DNA of 64,000 nt, from the NCBI GenBank assembly GCA_016786725.1, contig JAEUVU010000009.1:1-64000 (forward strand), written 5' to 3'. The stretch comes from Ferruginibacter sp. (GTDB lineage Bacteria; Bacteroidota; Bacteroidia; Chitinophagales; Chitinophagaceae). The notes below the pieces were generated by a model. It did no database searches. It was not told where the DNA came from and worked only from the letters and a program-made list of their open reading frames with translations. Shown here in pieces: positions 1 through 9,233 of the stretch. The position numbers were made by a program, and so were the translations under genes. The stretch's first letter is position 1; each line of letters begins with the position of its first letter.

Positions 1-1152
1 TCGTCTTCAACACCGGCAAATAATAGTAATACAGGTATCACCAAAGCCCAGGATGCCATTCAAAGCATGAGATCGCTTGCAGGCTCCATGAGTGATTTTA
101 AAGGTTTGGTACCTGCTCAAACATTTAAAGATGATGCCAGTGTTGCTTTGGGAAACTATAGAGATGCCACTTCGGATTTAAGGAAGTATATAGCCGATAC
201 TTTGGAAGATGAAAGAATTGCTTCTAATGATCAGAATTTCATTGCCGCTACAAAAGCGGTTGAAAGCTATGGGTGGCAAATAATTGATGACGAATCTAAA
301 AGTGTATTGATTGCTATGCTAAGCAGCAAGCCGGGAACGATGATGAGGCATGTGGCAGATTATTGTGTAACATTACTAAATTCACAAACCCTGGTTGGCA
401 TTGTTCGCTCTGATCATGGAAATATATTAAAGCCTTATATACCTGCTGATGAACATGCCATTTTAAATAAGTATATCGACCAAAGTGTTTCTCCTGGCTA
501 TGCATGGTATCAGTCTGTTAAAGGCGGTAAGGGGTATATAATGTTTAGGAAAAACGGGTTTAACGGGCAAACACCTGCTCTTGTAAAATATGATACTGTT
601 AATGAATGGAGAACAGTACTGGCTCATGAAATACAACATGCAAGAAATGTAGAAGAATCTTTATTCCCTGAGAGCTGGACTCCAACATCAGACTTTTATA
701 TTGAGGTGAATAAGGCAAAAGACTTAGCTACAAGTAACGGGGTTTCAGTTTGGAATTGTATCAGGCATATAGTTGGAGAACTAGCCGGCCGGTTTGTCAA
801 CTGGTACATTTGGGAAGAAATTGGGCCACCAGAAAGTACAACTGTGCTTTTACCAACACCAGAAGCATTTTTCAGGAGATGTTTTAATGAGGTGAAAACA
901 CAACTAAACGGTGTTCCTTATGATACTTCTGGCTATATAAATTATCTTGTTGGAATTAGCGAAGATAAACTGGCAGAGCAAGTAGCCGTTTGGCTGGAGC
1001 ATGTAGCATATCGTTGTTATTTATTTGATGCAGTATGTAATCCACCTCTTAGAGGAAAAGACTTGTTTTTAGCAGCTGCAGCTGCTTATAAGGCTGATAG
1101 GGTTTCTTGGAAAACTACCACAATTATTGCTAATGGCAGTGGTATTCATTAG
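1..1152 (+). CDS. Partial HEXXH-motif protein, 5' end outside window
   Basis: The frame is open from base 1, so the ATG at 67 is probably internal and the N-terminus is missing. The first visible stretch is Ser/Thr/Asn-rich and linker-like. Counting from the ATG at 67, residues 187-191 read HEIQH inside VLAHEIQHARN, the zinc-binding HEXXH signature of gluzincin peptidases. A Glu in VGELAGR about 50 residues later could be the third ligand. No signal peptide or membrane segment is visible in the part present. The visible domain could be the C-terminal peptidase or toxin module of a larger protein. I do not recognise the family, and peptidase activity is inferred only from the motif. Confidence 0.6.
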   Translation, partial: SSSTPANNSNTGITKAQDAIQSMRSLAGSMSDFKGLVPAQTFKDDASVALGNYRDATSDLRKYIADTLEDERIASNDQNFIAATKAVESYGWQIIDDESKSVLIAMLSSKPGTMMRHVADYCVTLLNSQTLVGIVRSDHGNILKPYIPADEHAILNKYIDQSVSPGYAWYQSVKGGKGYIMFRKNGFNGQTPALVKYDTVNEWRTVLAHEIQHARNVEESLFPESWTPTSDFYIEVNKAKDLATSNGVSVWNCIRHIVGELAGRFVNWYIWEEIGPPESTTVLLPTPEAFFRRCFNEVKTQLNGVPYDTSGYINYLVGISEDKLAEQVAVWLEHVAYRCYLFDAVCNPPLRGKDLFLAAAAAYKADRVSWKTTTIIANGSGIH

Positions 1153-1406
1153 TAAAGTTCAACATTATTTTAGCCTGGCTTAATGGTAATATTGAAAAAA
1201 CGTTTGAGAATTTAGAAGTTAAGATTGTATACTTTTTTAAAAAATTTATAAAAGTCATTTCATTTGTGCATATATAAAATTCATCCATGATAGTTGCAAA
1301 AGAGCATTTGGCTAAAACAAAATTCTTCTTATCGAATAAAATCTCCGGAGGGTTGTGTATAGGAAAACTATTTGCTTTCTGGAACATTTAAAACAGGAAG
1401 TTCAAA

Positions 1407-1676
1407 ATGATATACAGGTTCTTATTTATTTTATTGATCCTGATTTTGCCTTTAGAAATTGATGCCTAAAAAGCGATCAATATAAGCGATACCATTCTGA
1501 ATGAAGCTCCTGGTATTTCTACTTCAGTTAGTTACTACAATAGTTAGCTGAAAAATGAACAGTTTTAACGAAATGGCTCACAAAGTCTTCAAACCACCTG
1601 ATTCTCTTCAGCAGCAAATAATATTCATCTTCATATTTCCCAAAATAATTATAATGCATAACTTGAAAGAAAAAAA
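1407..1676 (+). pseudogene. Decayed reading frame with exported-protein start
   Basis: An ATG at 1407 opens a typical signal-peptide start (MIYRFLFILLILILPLEIDA) that ends in TAA at 1467. The same frame then continues through TAG 1545, TAA 1566, TGA 1599 and TAA 1659 into the histidine kinase frame at 1677, with no frameshift. Each of the five stops is one C-to-T change away from CAA, CAG or CGA, and residues between them look protein-like (for example AINISDTILNEAPG). This fits a recently inactivated small exported protein. Chance openness of AT-rich DNA is the alternative. I do not recognise the ancestral family. Confidence 0.35.
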
Positions 1677-3617
1677 TTGATCGCCTTTCTTAGAAATATT
1701 GCCGCTGCTTTGCTGCTTCAGATATTTTCTTTTAGTGGTTATGCACAGGATAGCTCTCTATCCGGAAAAAAAGATTTTACTGCTCCGGCCCCATTCATAT
1801 TAACTGATACATTGCCCAAAGAATTTTCTGTTGACATCACAGACTATGTGACCAGTTGCCGGGATGGATTTTTTGATTCATACATAAAAAATGGCCAGCT
1901 AGATACCGAAACTACTCAACAGCCATACAATGAGCTTACAGCAAGAAAGAGTTTATTACATCCTGTGAATGAGATCAATATTTTCTTTAGTGTACAAAAT
2001 ACTTCCGCACTTGAAAAATATCTTTATTTTGAATGCGGCTCACCTGATCTGCTTAAATTAGTAAATATCAATGATCCGGAAAGAAAAATACAAACAGGCG
2101 GTTTTCTCGGGCATACAAACAGGGTTTCCACCTATTCGCCAAACAGGTATTTAATTTTGCAATTACCCCCGGGCAAAACAAGTTCTTTCCTTGTTTATTT
2201 AAAATTTATGGGGTCTTATAAACAAAGGGTTGTACCGGTCCTACTAAGCGAAAAAGCATACCAGGCAAGGTCTATAGCGAATATAGACAGGACCCGCCTG
2301 CAGCTCATTTATCATAGTTTTATAATAGGAGGCATATTCATTATAAGCCTTTTTATGTTTGTTCAGTTTTTTTTAAATAAAGACAAAGCTTATCTTTTTT
2401 ATGCAGCTTATGGTTTATGTATCTCTCTTCTTTCGGAAAAGATAATGGAATTGAACTGCAACATCCACCTCATCAGCCATTTTATACCCTATTATGTTTT
2501 TTATTCGCATATTATTTTACAATTGTTTGCGAGTTTCTTTTACATAGAATTTTTAAGAAAATTGCTCAACATATCTAAAAAAGAAAAAAGGATATGGTGG
2601 TACAGTTATGTGATACAACGGTTGATATTGGTTGCCTGTATTGCAGCATGTACCGTGTTTTTTATTCCCGAAAATTCTGCATTTGCTGCAATAGCCTACA
2701 ATTACGGGGCTTTTGTAAGTACGATTTGCATGATCCCCTTACTGGTATTACTGATACTGTCTAAAAAGAAGGACCCTGCAATAAAATTTGTGATAGCCGG
2801 TTTTAGTGCAGTTGTACTCGGTACCGTTACAGTTATATACATCAACAGAAGCGGATTATACCAGTCATTCAACTTATTTCACCCTATCTCAATTCTCGAA
2901 TTTGCATTTATTCTGGAAATGATATGCTTTGGTATGGCCCTTGGCTATAAAACCTATAAACAAAAACTGGAAAAGGAAACGATGGCGCTGCAAAAGTCAG
3001 AAACAGAAATCGCTGCTCTTAAAGCCCAGATGAACCCACACTTCATTTTCAACTGCATCAACAGTATTGATGCCTTCATCCACAGCAATGATAAATACAA
3101 TGCAACCTTATACCTGAATAAGTTTGCAAAATTACTTCGCAACATTTTAGATAGCAGCAAACAAAATGCCGTGGCTTTTACAAAAGATGTGGAAACACTC
3201 AGGTTGTATATTGAATTGGAAGAGTTGAGGCATGAGAATAAATTTAAAACAAGCATACAAATAGATGATGCCCTGTTAACCAACGATTACAAAGTGCCGC
3301 CACTGATCATTCAGCCTTTTGTAGAAAATGCTATTTTGCATGGGCTTAAAAACAGGGAAGATAATGATGGCCTGTTACAAATTCAGGTAAAAAAAGCAGC
3401 GGATAAGATCGAATACATAATTAGAGACAATGGAATAGGCAGGAAAGCAGCCGGCCTGATAGCACAGAATAAAGAATCATCCTACGGGATGCAGATGAGT
3501 TTCGACCGGATAAAATTATTTAACGGCGAAGAAAACCCATCAGTACAGATAATGGATTTGCACGATGATGATATTGCGTCTGGCACAGAAGTAAAAGTGT
3601 TTTTAAACATAATTTAA
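1677..3617 (+). CDS. LytS-like sensor histidine kinase with 7TMR-DISM region
   Basis: Membrane sensor kinase expected to phosphorylate the regulator encoded immediately downstream. The N-terminus is a signal peptide ending near GYAQ. A periplasmic 7TMR-DISMED2-like domain follows to about residue 200, then a block of seven hydrophobic segments to about residue 415. A short coiled coil leads into a His_kinase (PF06580) domain with QMNPHFIFNCINS; His455 is the predicted phosphorylated residue. A HATPase part has PFVENAILHGL and RDNGIGR. The start is TTG, the only start codon between the last upstream stop and the signal peptide. The stop TAA directly abuts the ATG of the next gene, so the two are probably cotranscribed. 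The ligand is unknown. Confidence 0.88.
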   Translation: MIAFLRNIAAALLLQIFSFSGYAQDSSLSGKKDFTAPAPFILTDTLPKEFSVDITDYVTSCRDGFFDSYIKNGQLDTETTQQPYNELTARKSLLHPVNEINIFFSVQNTSALEKYLYFECGSPDLLKLVNINDPERKIQTGGFLGHTNRVSTYSPNRYLILQLPPGKTSSFLVYLKFMGSYKQRVVPVLLSEKAYQARSIANIDRTRLQLIYHSFIIGGIFIISLFMFVQFFLNKDKAYLFYAAYGLCISLLSEKIMELNCNIHLISHFIPYYVFYSHIILQLFASFFYIEFLRKLLNISKKEKRIWWYSYVIQRLILVACIAACTVFFIPENSAFAAIAYNYGAFVSTICMIPLLVLLILSKKKDPAIKFVIAGFSAVVLGTVTVIYINRSGLYQSFNLFHPISILEFAFILEMICFGMALGYKTYKQKLEKETMALQKSETEIAALKAQMNPHFIFNCINSIDAFIHSNDKYNATLYLNKFAKLLRNILDSSKQNAVAFTKDVETLRLYIELEELRHENKFKTSIQIDDALLTNDYKVPPLIIQPFVENAILHGLKNREDNDGLLQIQVKKAADKIEYIIRDNGIGRKAAGLIAQNKESSYGMQMSFDRIKLFNGEENPSVQIMDLHDDDIASGTEVKVFLNII

Positions 3618-4361
3618 ATGATAACAGCAATTATTATAGATGACGAAGCCAAAGGCAGGCTGGCACTACGTGAAAAATTAGCTGCCTACTGTAAACAGGT
3701 AAATGTATTAGCCGAGGCCTCAAACGGCCAGGAAGCATTATTGCTGATACAGCACCATAAACCACAGCTGATTTTTTTAGATATTGAAATGCCGAAGATG
3801 AATGGATTTGAAATGCTGAGTGCGCTTTCTGAAAAAAAATTCCACATCATATTTACAACCGCCTACGATCAATACGCTATCAAAGCAATCAAATACGCTG
3901 CTTTTGATTACCTGCTTAAACCAATTGATATTGAGGAATTAAAAACTGCTGTTGAAAAAATTGAGCAAAAACAAAATCATCAAACCCAAACACAGGCCGA
4001 ACTGCTGCAGCAAAATCTGCAGCACCCAAAAAAACAATTGAATAAACTGGCAATACCTACTTTAGATGGGTTGTTGTTTTTTGACATCAACGATATCATT
4101 CACCTGGAAGCAAACAGCAATTATACATTCATACATTTTTTAAATAAGCCCAAAATAACTGCTTCTAAAACCTTAAAAGAATTTGAAGAAATTTTACCGC
4201 CGGGTATTTTCTTCCGCACCCATCACTCCCACCTCATCAATTTAAACTATATAAAAAGATATATTAAAGGTGATGGCGGGCAGATAGAATTACAGAACGG
4301 CAATTATGTAGATGTATCCCGTCGTAAAAAAGAAGAATTTCTTAAAGCCATTGGCCATTAA
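3618..4361 (+). CDS. LytTR-family response regulator
   Basis: Partner of the LytS-like kinase, starting at the base after its stop. Residues 1-120 are a receiver domain with DDE near residues 8-10, phosphoacceptor Asp55 in LIFLDIEMPK, and a conserved Lys in LLKPID. A Gln-rich linker (about 120-145) leads to a LytTR DNA-binding domain (about 147-246) with the typical FFRTHHSHLINLNYI segment. LytTR proteins bind direct repeats upstream of target promoters. No target is identifiable in the window. Confidence 0.92.
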   Translation: MITAIIIDDEAKGRLALREKLAAYCKQVNVLAEASNGQEALLLIQHHKPQLIFLDIEMPKMNGFEMLSALSEKKFHIIFTTAYDQYAIKAIKYAAFDYLLKPIDIEELKTAVEKIEQKQNHQTQTQAELLQQNLQHPKKQLNKLAIPTLDGLLFFDINDIIHLEANSNYTFIHFLNKPKITASKTLKEFEEILPPGIFFRTHHSHLINLNYIKRYIKGDGGQIELQNGNYVDVSRRKKEEFLKAIGH

Positions 4362-4394
4362 CCCCAAAACCTAAAAGGGGCTTATATTTGCAGC

Positions 4395-5225
4395 ATGGAA
4401 AAACATTTAAAAAGCCTCTTCAGCAATCAAAAATATAATGACAGTAATTTCTTCCTCATTGCAGGCCCCTGCGTGGTTGAGAGTGAAGAAATAGTAATGG
4501 GCATTGCCGAAAAAGTTTCGGGCATTTGCACCAGGCTGGAGATACCTTATATTTTTAAAGCATCTTATCGTAAAGCAAACCGTACCTCTGCCGGTTCTTT
4601 TATGGGCATAGGAGATAAAACTGCGTTGGAACTGATAAAAAAAGCTGGAGAAAAATTTTCCATCCCAACCACAACCGACATACATACTGCTGGAGAAGCG
4701 GCCATGGCTGCTGAATATGTAGATGTGTTGCAGATACCTGCTTTTCTTTGCAGGCAAACAGATCTTTTAATTGCCGCCGCAAAAACAGGCAAAATAGTTA
4801 ACGTAAAAAAAGGGCAATTCCTCAGCGGACCTTCTATGAAATTTGCGGTTGAAAAAATAAACAATGCCGGCAACGATAAAGTAGGGTTGATAGAAAGAGG
4901 CAATACTTTTGGCTACACCGATCTGGTGGTTGACTACCGCAACATTACCTGGATGAAGGAAATTAATGTACCGGTAATCATGGATTGTACCCATGCTTTA
5001 CAACAACCCAATCAAACCGGTGGTGTTACCGGTGGTAATCCGGAACTGATTGAAACCATTGCCAAAGCGGCCATTGCAACCGGTGCCGATGGGTTGTTTA
5101 TCGAAACACATCCCAACCCTGCAGTTGCAAAAAGCGACGGCGCCAATATGCTGAGGCTGGAATTGCTTGAAAATTTGCTGGAGAAACTGGTTAGAATCAG
5201 GAAAGCCATCGTACCTAACCCCTAA
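4395..5225 (+). CDS. kdsA: 3-deoxy-8-phosphooctulonate synthase
   Basis: Condenses phosphoenolpyruvate with arabinose 5-phosphate to Kdo-8-phosphate for the lipopolysaccharide core; cytoplasmic. The 276-residue length is normal. LIAGPCVVESEE near the N-terminus carries the Cys that marks the metal-dependent class (the metal-independent E. coli type has Asn there). PSMKFAVEK and DCTHALQQPNQ are further family blocks. A -7-like box TATATTTG at 4383-4390 lies only four bases before the ATG, so a nearly leaderless transcript is possible. No other Kdo genes are adjacent. Confidence 0.95.
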   Translation: MEKHLKSLFSNQKYNDSNFFLIAGPCVVESEEIVMGIAEKVSGICTRLEIPYIFKASYRKANRTSAGSFMGIGDKTALELIKKAGEKFSIPTTTDIHTAGEAAMAAEYVDVLQIPAFLCRQTDLLIAAAKTGKIVNVKKGQFLSGPSMKFAVEKINNAGNDKVGLIERGNTFGYTDLVVDYRNITWMKEINVPVIMDCTHALQQPNQTGGVTGGNPELIETIAKAAIATGADGLFIETHPNPAVAKSDGANMLRLELLENLLEKLVRIRKAIVPNP

Positions 5226-5280
5226 AGAATAAGAATTATGTTTTTTATCAAATTTCAAATTTAATTTTCGAAAAAATCTT

Positions 5281-5317
5281 CCAGTTCCCTCTCCTTTGGA
5301 GAGGGGTTGGGGTGAGG
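5281..5317. repeat. 37-bp interspersed repeat, copy A
   Basis: A stem-loop repeat built on CCCTCTCC-TTT-GGAGAGGG followed by GTTGGGGTGAGG. It lies between the convergent kdsA and PspC genes and touches the PspC stop. A copy with one mismatch is at 38797-38833. In such genomes this element is often mistranslated as a PSPKE-type peptide, so ORFs running through it are suspect. It may also serve as a bidirectional terminator. Confidence 0.85.
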
Positions 5318-5539
5318 TCAAAGGTATCTCAGCGGATTTCTTCTTGCATTTAAAATATACCTTTTGATATTCATCCAAAAAGCCACAAAAAGGTAAACAA
5401 TAACGGGTGAGCCAAATGTCATGAAGGACATGTAGATAAAATATTTACGGATGGTAGATGTGGCAATACTCATTTTTTCGCCAATGGCAGAACATACGCC
5501 AAATACATGCCACTCAATAAAATGCCTTATGCTCTTCAT
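5318..5539 (-). CDS. Small PspC-domain membrane protein
   Basis: A 73-residue protein matching the PspC family pattern: FGVCSAIGEKMSIATSTIRK followed by one hydrophobic segment (FIYMSFMTFGSPVIVYLFVAF) and a basic cytoplasmic tail. PspC proteins sense envelope stress in proteobacteria; in Bacteroidota short stand-alone versions like this one are common and their role is unclear. It is convergent with kdsA, and its C-terminal codons abut the 37-bp repeat. Confidence 0.8.
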   Translation of the reverse strand: MKSIRHFIEWHVFGVCSAIGEKMSIATSTIRKYFIYMSFMTFGSPVIVYLFVAFWMNIKRYILNARRNPLRYL

Positions 5540-5596
5540 AACGCTAATTTAAACAGTTTTTAGAATAAACCGCTTTAAAAAATGCTCCGGTTTTTG

Positions 5597-5604
5597 TAAA
5601 TTTG
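5597..5604 (+). promoter_or_regulatory. Candidate -7 box of the aconitase promoter
   Basis: TAAATTTG fits the Bacteroidota -7 consensus TAnnTTTG. No clear TTTG -33 box is seen at the usual distance, so the call is weak. If real, the leader would be about 115 bases and include the inverted repeat at 5636-5697. Confidence 0.35.
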
Positions 5605-5635
5605 CAGCTATTCAATTAGCTGATTCGATAATTAG

Positions 5636-5697
5636 CTGATTTGCTAATGAATCCGGTGCAATCAGCCCCTTTACTAATCCACCCATTAGCAAATCAG
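5636..5697. repeat. 14-bp inverted repeat in aconitase leader
   Basis: CTGATTTGCTAATG at 5636-5649 is the exact reverse complement of CATTAGCAAATCAG at 5684-5697, with a 34-base loop. Flanking partial copies (AATTAGCTGATT, CAGCACATTAGCACATTA) show local duplication of the same word. The element ends 28 bases before the aconitase ATG. It looks like one of the short AT-rich interspersed repeats of this genome; a leader structure affecting translation is possible. Confidence 0.7.
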
Positions 5698-5725
5698 CAC
5701 ATTAGCACATTATTAAATTATTACT

Positions 5726-7999
5726 ATGGCCTTCGACATTGACATGATTAAAAAGGTGTATGCCAATTTTGGCAGCCGCATTGATGCAGCCCGCAAAGCA
5801 ACCGGCAAACCACTTACCCTCACCGAAAAAATATTGTATGCCCACCTTTGGCAGGGAGATGCAACTGAAACGTACGAACGTGGTAAAAGTTATGTAGATT
5901 TTGCGCCCGACCGTGTTGCCATGCAGGACGCAACGGCACAAATGGCATTACTGCAATTTATGCAGAGCGGCCGTACTAAAGTGGCAGTTCCTTCTACTGT
6001 TCATTGCGATCACCTGATAGAAGCAAAAGTTGACAGCAAGACCGACCTGGATCGTGCCGTACATGAAAGCAGTGAAGTGTATGATTTTCTGGCATCGGTT
6101 AGTAATAAATATGGAATTGGTTTCTGGAAACCCGGCGCAGGTATTATTCACCAGGTGGTGTTGGAAAATTATGCTTTCCCTGGCGGGATGATGATCGGAA
6201 CCGATAGCCATACGGTGAATGCAGGTGGTTTGGGTATGATCGCTATTGGTGTTGGCGGTGCGGATGCCTGCGATGTGATGGCAGGATTGCCCTGGGAGCT
6301 AAAAATGCCGAAACTGATCGGCGTAAATCTTACCGGAAAATTAAACGGCTGGGCAGCTCCAAAAGATGTGATCTTAAAAGTTGCCGGCATCTTAACCGTA
6401 AAAGGTGGTACTGGTGCTGTTGTTGAATATTTTGGTGAAGGTGCCGTATCAATGAGCTGCACGGGTAAAGGAACCATTTGTAATATGGGTGCAGAGATTG
6501 GCGCCACCACCTCTACTTTTGGTTACGATGAAAGCATGAGCCGTTACCTGAAAGCAACCGGTCGTGAAGATATTGCTGCTGCTGCTGATGCCATCAAAGA
6601 ACATTTAACTGCAGATGCTGATGTATATGCAAATCCTGAAAAATATTTCGACCAGGTTATCAATATTAATTTATCAGAACTGGAACCGCACCTGAACGGG
6701 CCTTTCACTCCAGACCTGGCTACACCCATTTCTAAAATGAAAGAAGAAGCAATTAAAAACGGCTGGCCTACAAAAATTGAAGTGGGTTTGATCGGCAGTT
6801 GCACCAACTCTTCTTACGAAGATATTAGCCGTGCAGTGAGTTTGGCAAAACAGGTTAGCGAAAAAGGATTGACCTTAAAATCTGAATTCACCATTACTCC
6901 GGGTAGCGAACAGGTTCGTTACACAATAGAGAGAGACGGTTTTTTAACTGTGTTTGATAAGATTGGCGCTACGGTTTTTGCAAACGCCTGCGGCCCCTGC
7001 ATTGGTATGTGGGCAAGGGTTGGTGCAGAAAAAGCAGAAAAAAATACCATCGTACATTCCTTCAACCGCAACTTTGCAAAACGTGCCGATGGTAATCCCA
7101 ATACCTACGCATTTGTAGGTAGTCCGGAAATGGTTACAGCCATGGCCATTGCAGGTGATCTTACCTTCAACCCATTAACTGATACACTAACCAATGATAA
7201 AGGAGAACAGGTAAAATTAGACCCTCCAACCGGTTACGAATTACCACCAACAGGTTTTGCAGTTGAAGATGCAGGTTACCAGGCCCCGGCTGAAGATGGC
7301 AGCGGCGTTCAGGTCATCGTTTCTCCTACATCCGACAGGCTTCAGTTGCTGGCTCCTTTTGCTCCATGGGAAGGCACCGACCTGAAAAATTTAAGATTGT
7401 TGATCAAAGCCAAAGGTAAATGTACCACCGATCATATAAGCATGGCGGGTAAATGGTTGAAATACCGTGGGCACTTAGATAACATCAGCAACAACCTGTT
7501 GATCGGCGCTACCAATTTCTTCAACGAAAAAACAGATAATGTAAAGAGCCAGTTGAATGGCGAATATGGCCCTGTGCCTGCAACACAGCGCTTTTACAAA
7601 GAAGAAGGCATTGGTACAATTGTAGTAGGTGATGAGAATTATGGTGAAGGTTCTTCAAGGGAGCATGCAGCTATGGAGCCAAGGTTCCTGGGTGTACGTG
7701 CAGTGCTGGTAAAATCATTTGCCCGTATTCACGAAACCAACTTAAAAAAACAAGGAATGCTGGCATTAACTTTTGCAGATAAGGAAGATTACTATAAAAT
7801 ACAGGAAGATGATAAGATAGACATCATCGGGTTAACTGAGTTTGCTCCTGGCAAACAATTACAGATGGTTTTCAACCATGCTGATGGCACTTCAGATACA
7901 ATCAATGTAAATCATACGTACAACGAACAGCAGATCGAGTGGTTTAAAGCTGGTGCAGCTTTAAATATCATCCGCAGAGAGTTTGAAGCGAACAAATAA
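5726..7999 (+). CDS. acn: Aconitate hydratase
   Basis: Interconverts citrate and isocitrate in the TCA cycle using a [4Fe-4S] cluster; cytoplasmic. The 757 residues match the mitochondrial-like aconitase group common in Bacteroidota. Cluster cysteines lie in [13 protein letters not shown] and [11 protein letters not shown]. The C-terminal swivel domain carries [19 protein letters not shown] with the substrate-binding Ser-Arg. A strong terminator follows the stop, so the gene appears to be monocistronic. Confidence 0.96.
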   Translation: MAFDIDMIKKVYANFGSRIDAARKATGKPLTLTEKILYAHLWQGDATETYERGKSYVDFAPDRVAMQDATAQMALLQFMQSGRTKVAVPSTVHCDHLIEAKVDSKTDLDRAVHESSEVYDFLASVSNKYGIGFWKPGAGIIHQVVLENYAFPGGMMIGTDSHTVNAGGLGMIAIGVGGADACDVMAGLPWELKMPKLIGVNLTGKLNGWAAPKDVILKVAGILTVKGGTGAVVEYFGEGAVSMSCTGKGTICNMGAEIGATTSTFGYDESMSRYLKATGREDIAAAADAIKEHLTADADVYANPEKYFDQVININLSELEPHLNGPFTPDLATPISKMKEEAIKNGWPTKIEVGLIGSCTNSSYEDISRAVSLAKQVSEKGLTLKSEFTITPGSEQVRYTIERDGFLTVFDKIGATVFANACGPCIGMWARVGAEKAEKNTIVHSFNRNFAKRADGNPNTYAFVGSPEMVTAMAIAGDLTFNPLTDTLTNDKGEQVKLDPPTGYELPPTGFAVEDAGYQAPAEDGSGVQVIVSPTSDRLQLLAPFAPWEGTDLKNLRLLIKAKGKCTTDHISMAGKWLKYRGHLDNISNNLLIGATNFFNEKTDNVKSQLNGEYGPVPATQRFYKEEGIGTIVVGDENYGEGSSREHAAMEPRFLGVRAVLVKSFARIHETNLKKQGMLALTFADKEDYYKIQEDDKIDIIGLTEFAPGKQLQMVFNHADGTSDTINVNHTYNEQQIEWFKAGAALNIIRREFEANK

Positions 8000-8020
8000 C
8001 TCATTTTATGTGTCTTTATA

Positions 8021-8050
8021 AAATCCCCCGACGACGGTCGGGGGATTTTT
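8021..8050 (+). terminator. Rho-independent terminator after aconitase
   Basis: AAATCCCCCGAC (8021-8032) pairs perfectly with GTCGGGGGATTT (8037-8048) across a four-base loop and runs into TTTTT. The GC-rich 12-bp stem and T-run make this the clearest intrinsic terminator in the left half of the window. Confidence 0.92.
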
Positions 8051-8126
8051 ATTTAGCAAAACATTCAAAAAATAAATTTCAATGTTTAAACATTAATTAT
8101 TACCTTGCATTCAAAATTAAAAGATC

Positions 8127-8663
8127 ATGGCAACTAAAACATGGGCATTAGACCCCACACACAGCGAGGTGCAGTTCAAAATAAAACACCTGATGATAAC
8201 CAATGTTACAGGGAGTTTCAACATTTTTACTGTTAATGCACAAACAGAGGATGAAGACTTTACAAAGGCCAAAGTAAGCTTTACGGCTGATGTAAACTCC
8301 ATCTCAACCAACAACGAACAAAGAGACACACACCTTAAGAGCGCTGACTTTTTTGATGCAGAAAAATTTCCGCAGGTAAAATTTCAAGCTACCAAAGCTG
8401 ATAATATAGATAACGATGGTTCTTACGACCTGTACGGCGACCTTACAATACGTGATGTAACAAAAAACGTAAAATTATCAGTTGAGTTTGGCGGCGTGGT
8501 TAAAGATCCGTGGGGTAATACAAAAGCCGGTTTTACCATCAACGGTAAAATAAACCGTAAAGATTTTGGATTAACCTGGAACGCTGTAACCGAAGCAGGT
8601 GGCGTAATGGTTAGTGAAGAAGTAAGGCTTTTTGCAGAGATACAACTGGTGGAACAAGCATAA
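8127..8663 (+). CDS. YceI family lipid-binding protein
   Basis: A 178-residue YceI-like protein beginning WALDPTHSEVQFKIKHLMITNVTGSF, the conserved start of the family beta-barrel. The blocks FTADVNSISTNNEQRDTHLKSADFFDAEKFP and GDLTIRDVTKNV are also typical. YceI proteins form a lipocalin-like barrel that binds isoprenoids such as polyprenols. Unlike E. coli YceI there is no signal peptide, so this one is probably cytoplasmic. It is convergent with the SET-domain gene. Confidence 0.92.
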   Translation: MATKTWALDPTHSEVQFKIKHLMITNVTGSFNIFTVNAQTEDEDFTKAKVSFTADVNSISTNNEQRDTHLKSADFFDAEKFPQVKFQATKADNIDNDGSYDLYGDLTIRDVTKNVKLSVEFGGVVKDPWGNTKAGFTINGKINRKDFGLTWNAVTEAGGVMVSEEVRLFAEIQLVEQA

Positions 8664-8673
8664 GAAAAGTTTG

Positions 8674-8752
8674 GAGTTTAGAGGTTTAGAGAGTTTAGGG
8701 TTTAGTTGCCAGATTATTCGGCTAAACTACTAAACCCTAAACTTCTAAACTC
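8674..8752. terminator. Long imperfect inverted repeat between convergent genes
   Basis: Repeated GTTTAG words on the left (GAGTTTAGAGGTTTAG, AGTTTAGGGTTTAG) face their complements on the right (CTAAACTACTAAACCC, CTAAACTTCTAAACTC). The structure fills the gap between the YceI and SET stops and overlaps the SET stop by two bases. It probably acts as a bidirectional terminator made from an interspersed repeat. Confidence 0.65.
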
Positions 8753-9134
8753 ATTTTACATCAAACCAAACTTTCTTTCCGTCGTTCCAGTCGCCATTAT
8801 AATTGATGGTAAGTTCTTCGCCGTTCTCAACAACACGAACTGTTTTTACCATGATAGAGCTGTCTTCATAATCCATAAAATATTCACAGTTGCTTTTGTA
8901 ACTGTGGTTATAGATAGGTATTAATCCCAGTGCCATGGCGCACTTGTCTTTCTCTTTCCCCCATTCAAAAATATAATCGTGCAGCAGGGTTTTATCAAGG
9001 TATTCCCGGTCAGTTGATTCCATTACAATAACGGGTGCAATTTCAATTACAGTATTGGCTGGGATACGTTCATGGGTAAACACACCTCTACCCTTTCCAT
9101 TCGTATCACCCACAAATAAATAGGGCTTCAGCAT
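8751..9134 (-). CDS. Small SET-domain protein
   Basis: A 127-residue protein that is almost entirely a SET domain: GKGRGVFTHERIPANTVIEI at the N-terminus, IPIYNHSYKSNCEY (the N-H-S core of the S-adenosylmethionine and catalytic region), and GEELTINYNGDW near the end. SET enzymes methylate lysines on proteins. Bacterial stand-alone versions exist, but the target here is unknown. It is divergent from mgtE with 99 bases between the starts. Confidence 0.85.
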   Translation of the reverse strand: MLKPYLFVGDTNGKGRGVFTHERIPANTVIEIAPVIVMESTDREYLDKTLLHDYIFEWGKEKDKCAMALGLIPIYNHSYKSNCEYFMDYEDSSIMVKTVRVVENGEELTINYNGDWNDGKKVWFDVK

Positions 9135-9138
9135 AACA

Positions 9139-9167
9139 TTTGCTTAAAGATAAATGGGTTAAATTTG
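9139..9167 (+). promoter_or_regulatory. Promoter of mgtE
   Basis: TTTG at 9139-9142, a 17-base spacer and TAAATTTG at 9160-9167 match the Bacteroidota -33/-7 pattern. Transcription would start near 9173, inside the left arm of the hairpin at 9171-9205. Confidence 0.6.
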
Positions 9168-9170
9168 CCA

Positions 9171-9205
9171 GGGTTGCCAGCCTTGAGAAAGTTGGCAACC
9201 CTTTT
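9171..9205 (+). promoter_or_regulatory. Leader hairpin with T-run upstream of mgtE
   Basis: GGGTTGCCA (9171-9179) pairs with TGGCAACCC (9193-9201) across 13 bases and is followed by TTTT. It sits 28 bases before the mgtE ATG and cannot terminate the divergent SET gene. A 5'-end stabilising hairpin or an attenuator are both possible. It does not resemble the M-box riboswitch. Confidence 0.6.
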
Positions 9206-9233
9206 AAAAACTGCAATTTAATAACAAACAGGG

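Noticed and set aside
1130..1387. Minus-strand 85-residue frame in the 1153-1406 gap
   Set aside because: No family pattern, start in AT-rich DNA, and overlap with the end of the first gene. The gap otherwise shows nothing I can support.
1287..1391. 34-residue frame upstream of the decayed reading frame
   Set aside because: Too short, no homology recognised, and the DNA is strongly AT-rich.
4998..5378. Minus-strand 126-residue frame through the 37-bp repeat
   Set aside because: Lies antisense to kdsA and PspC and contains the known repeat-derived PLSKGEG peptide.
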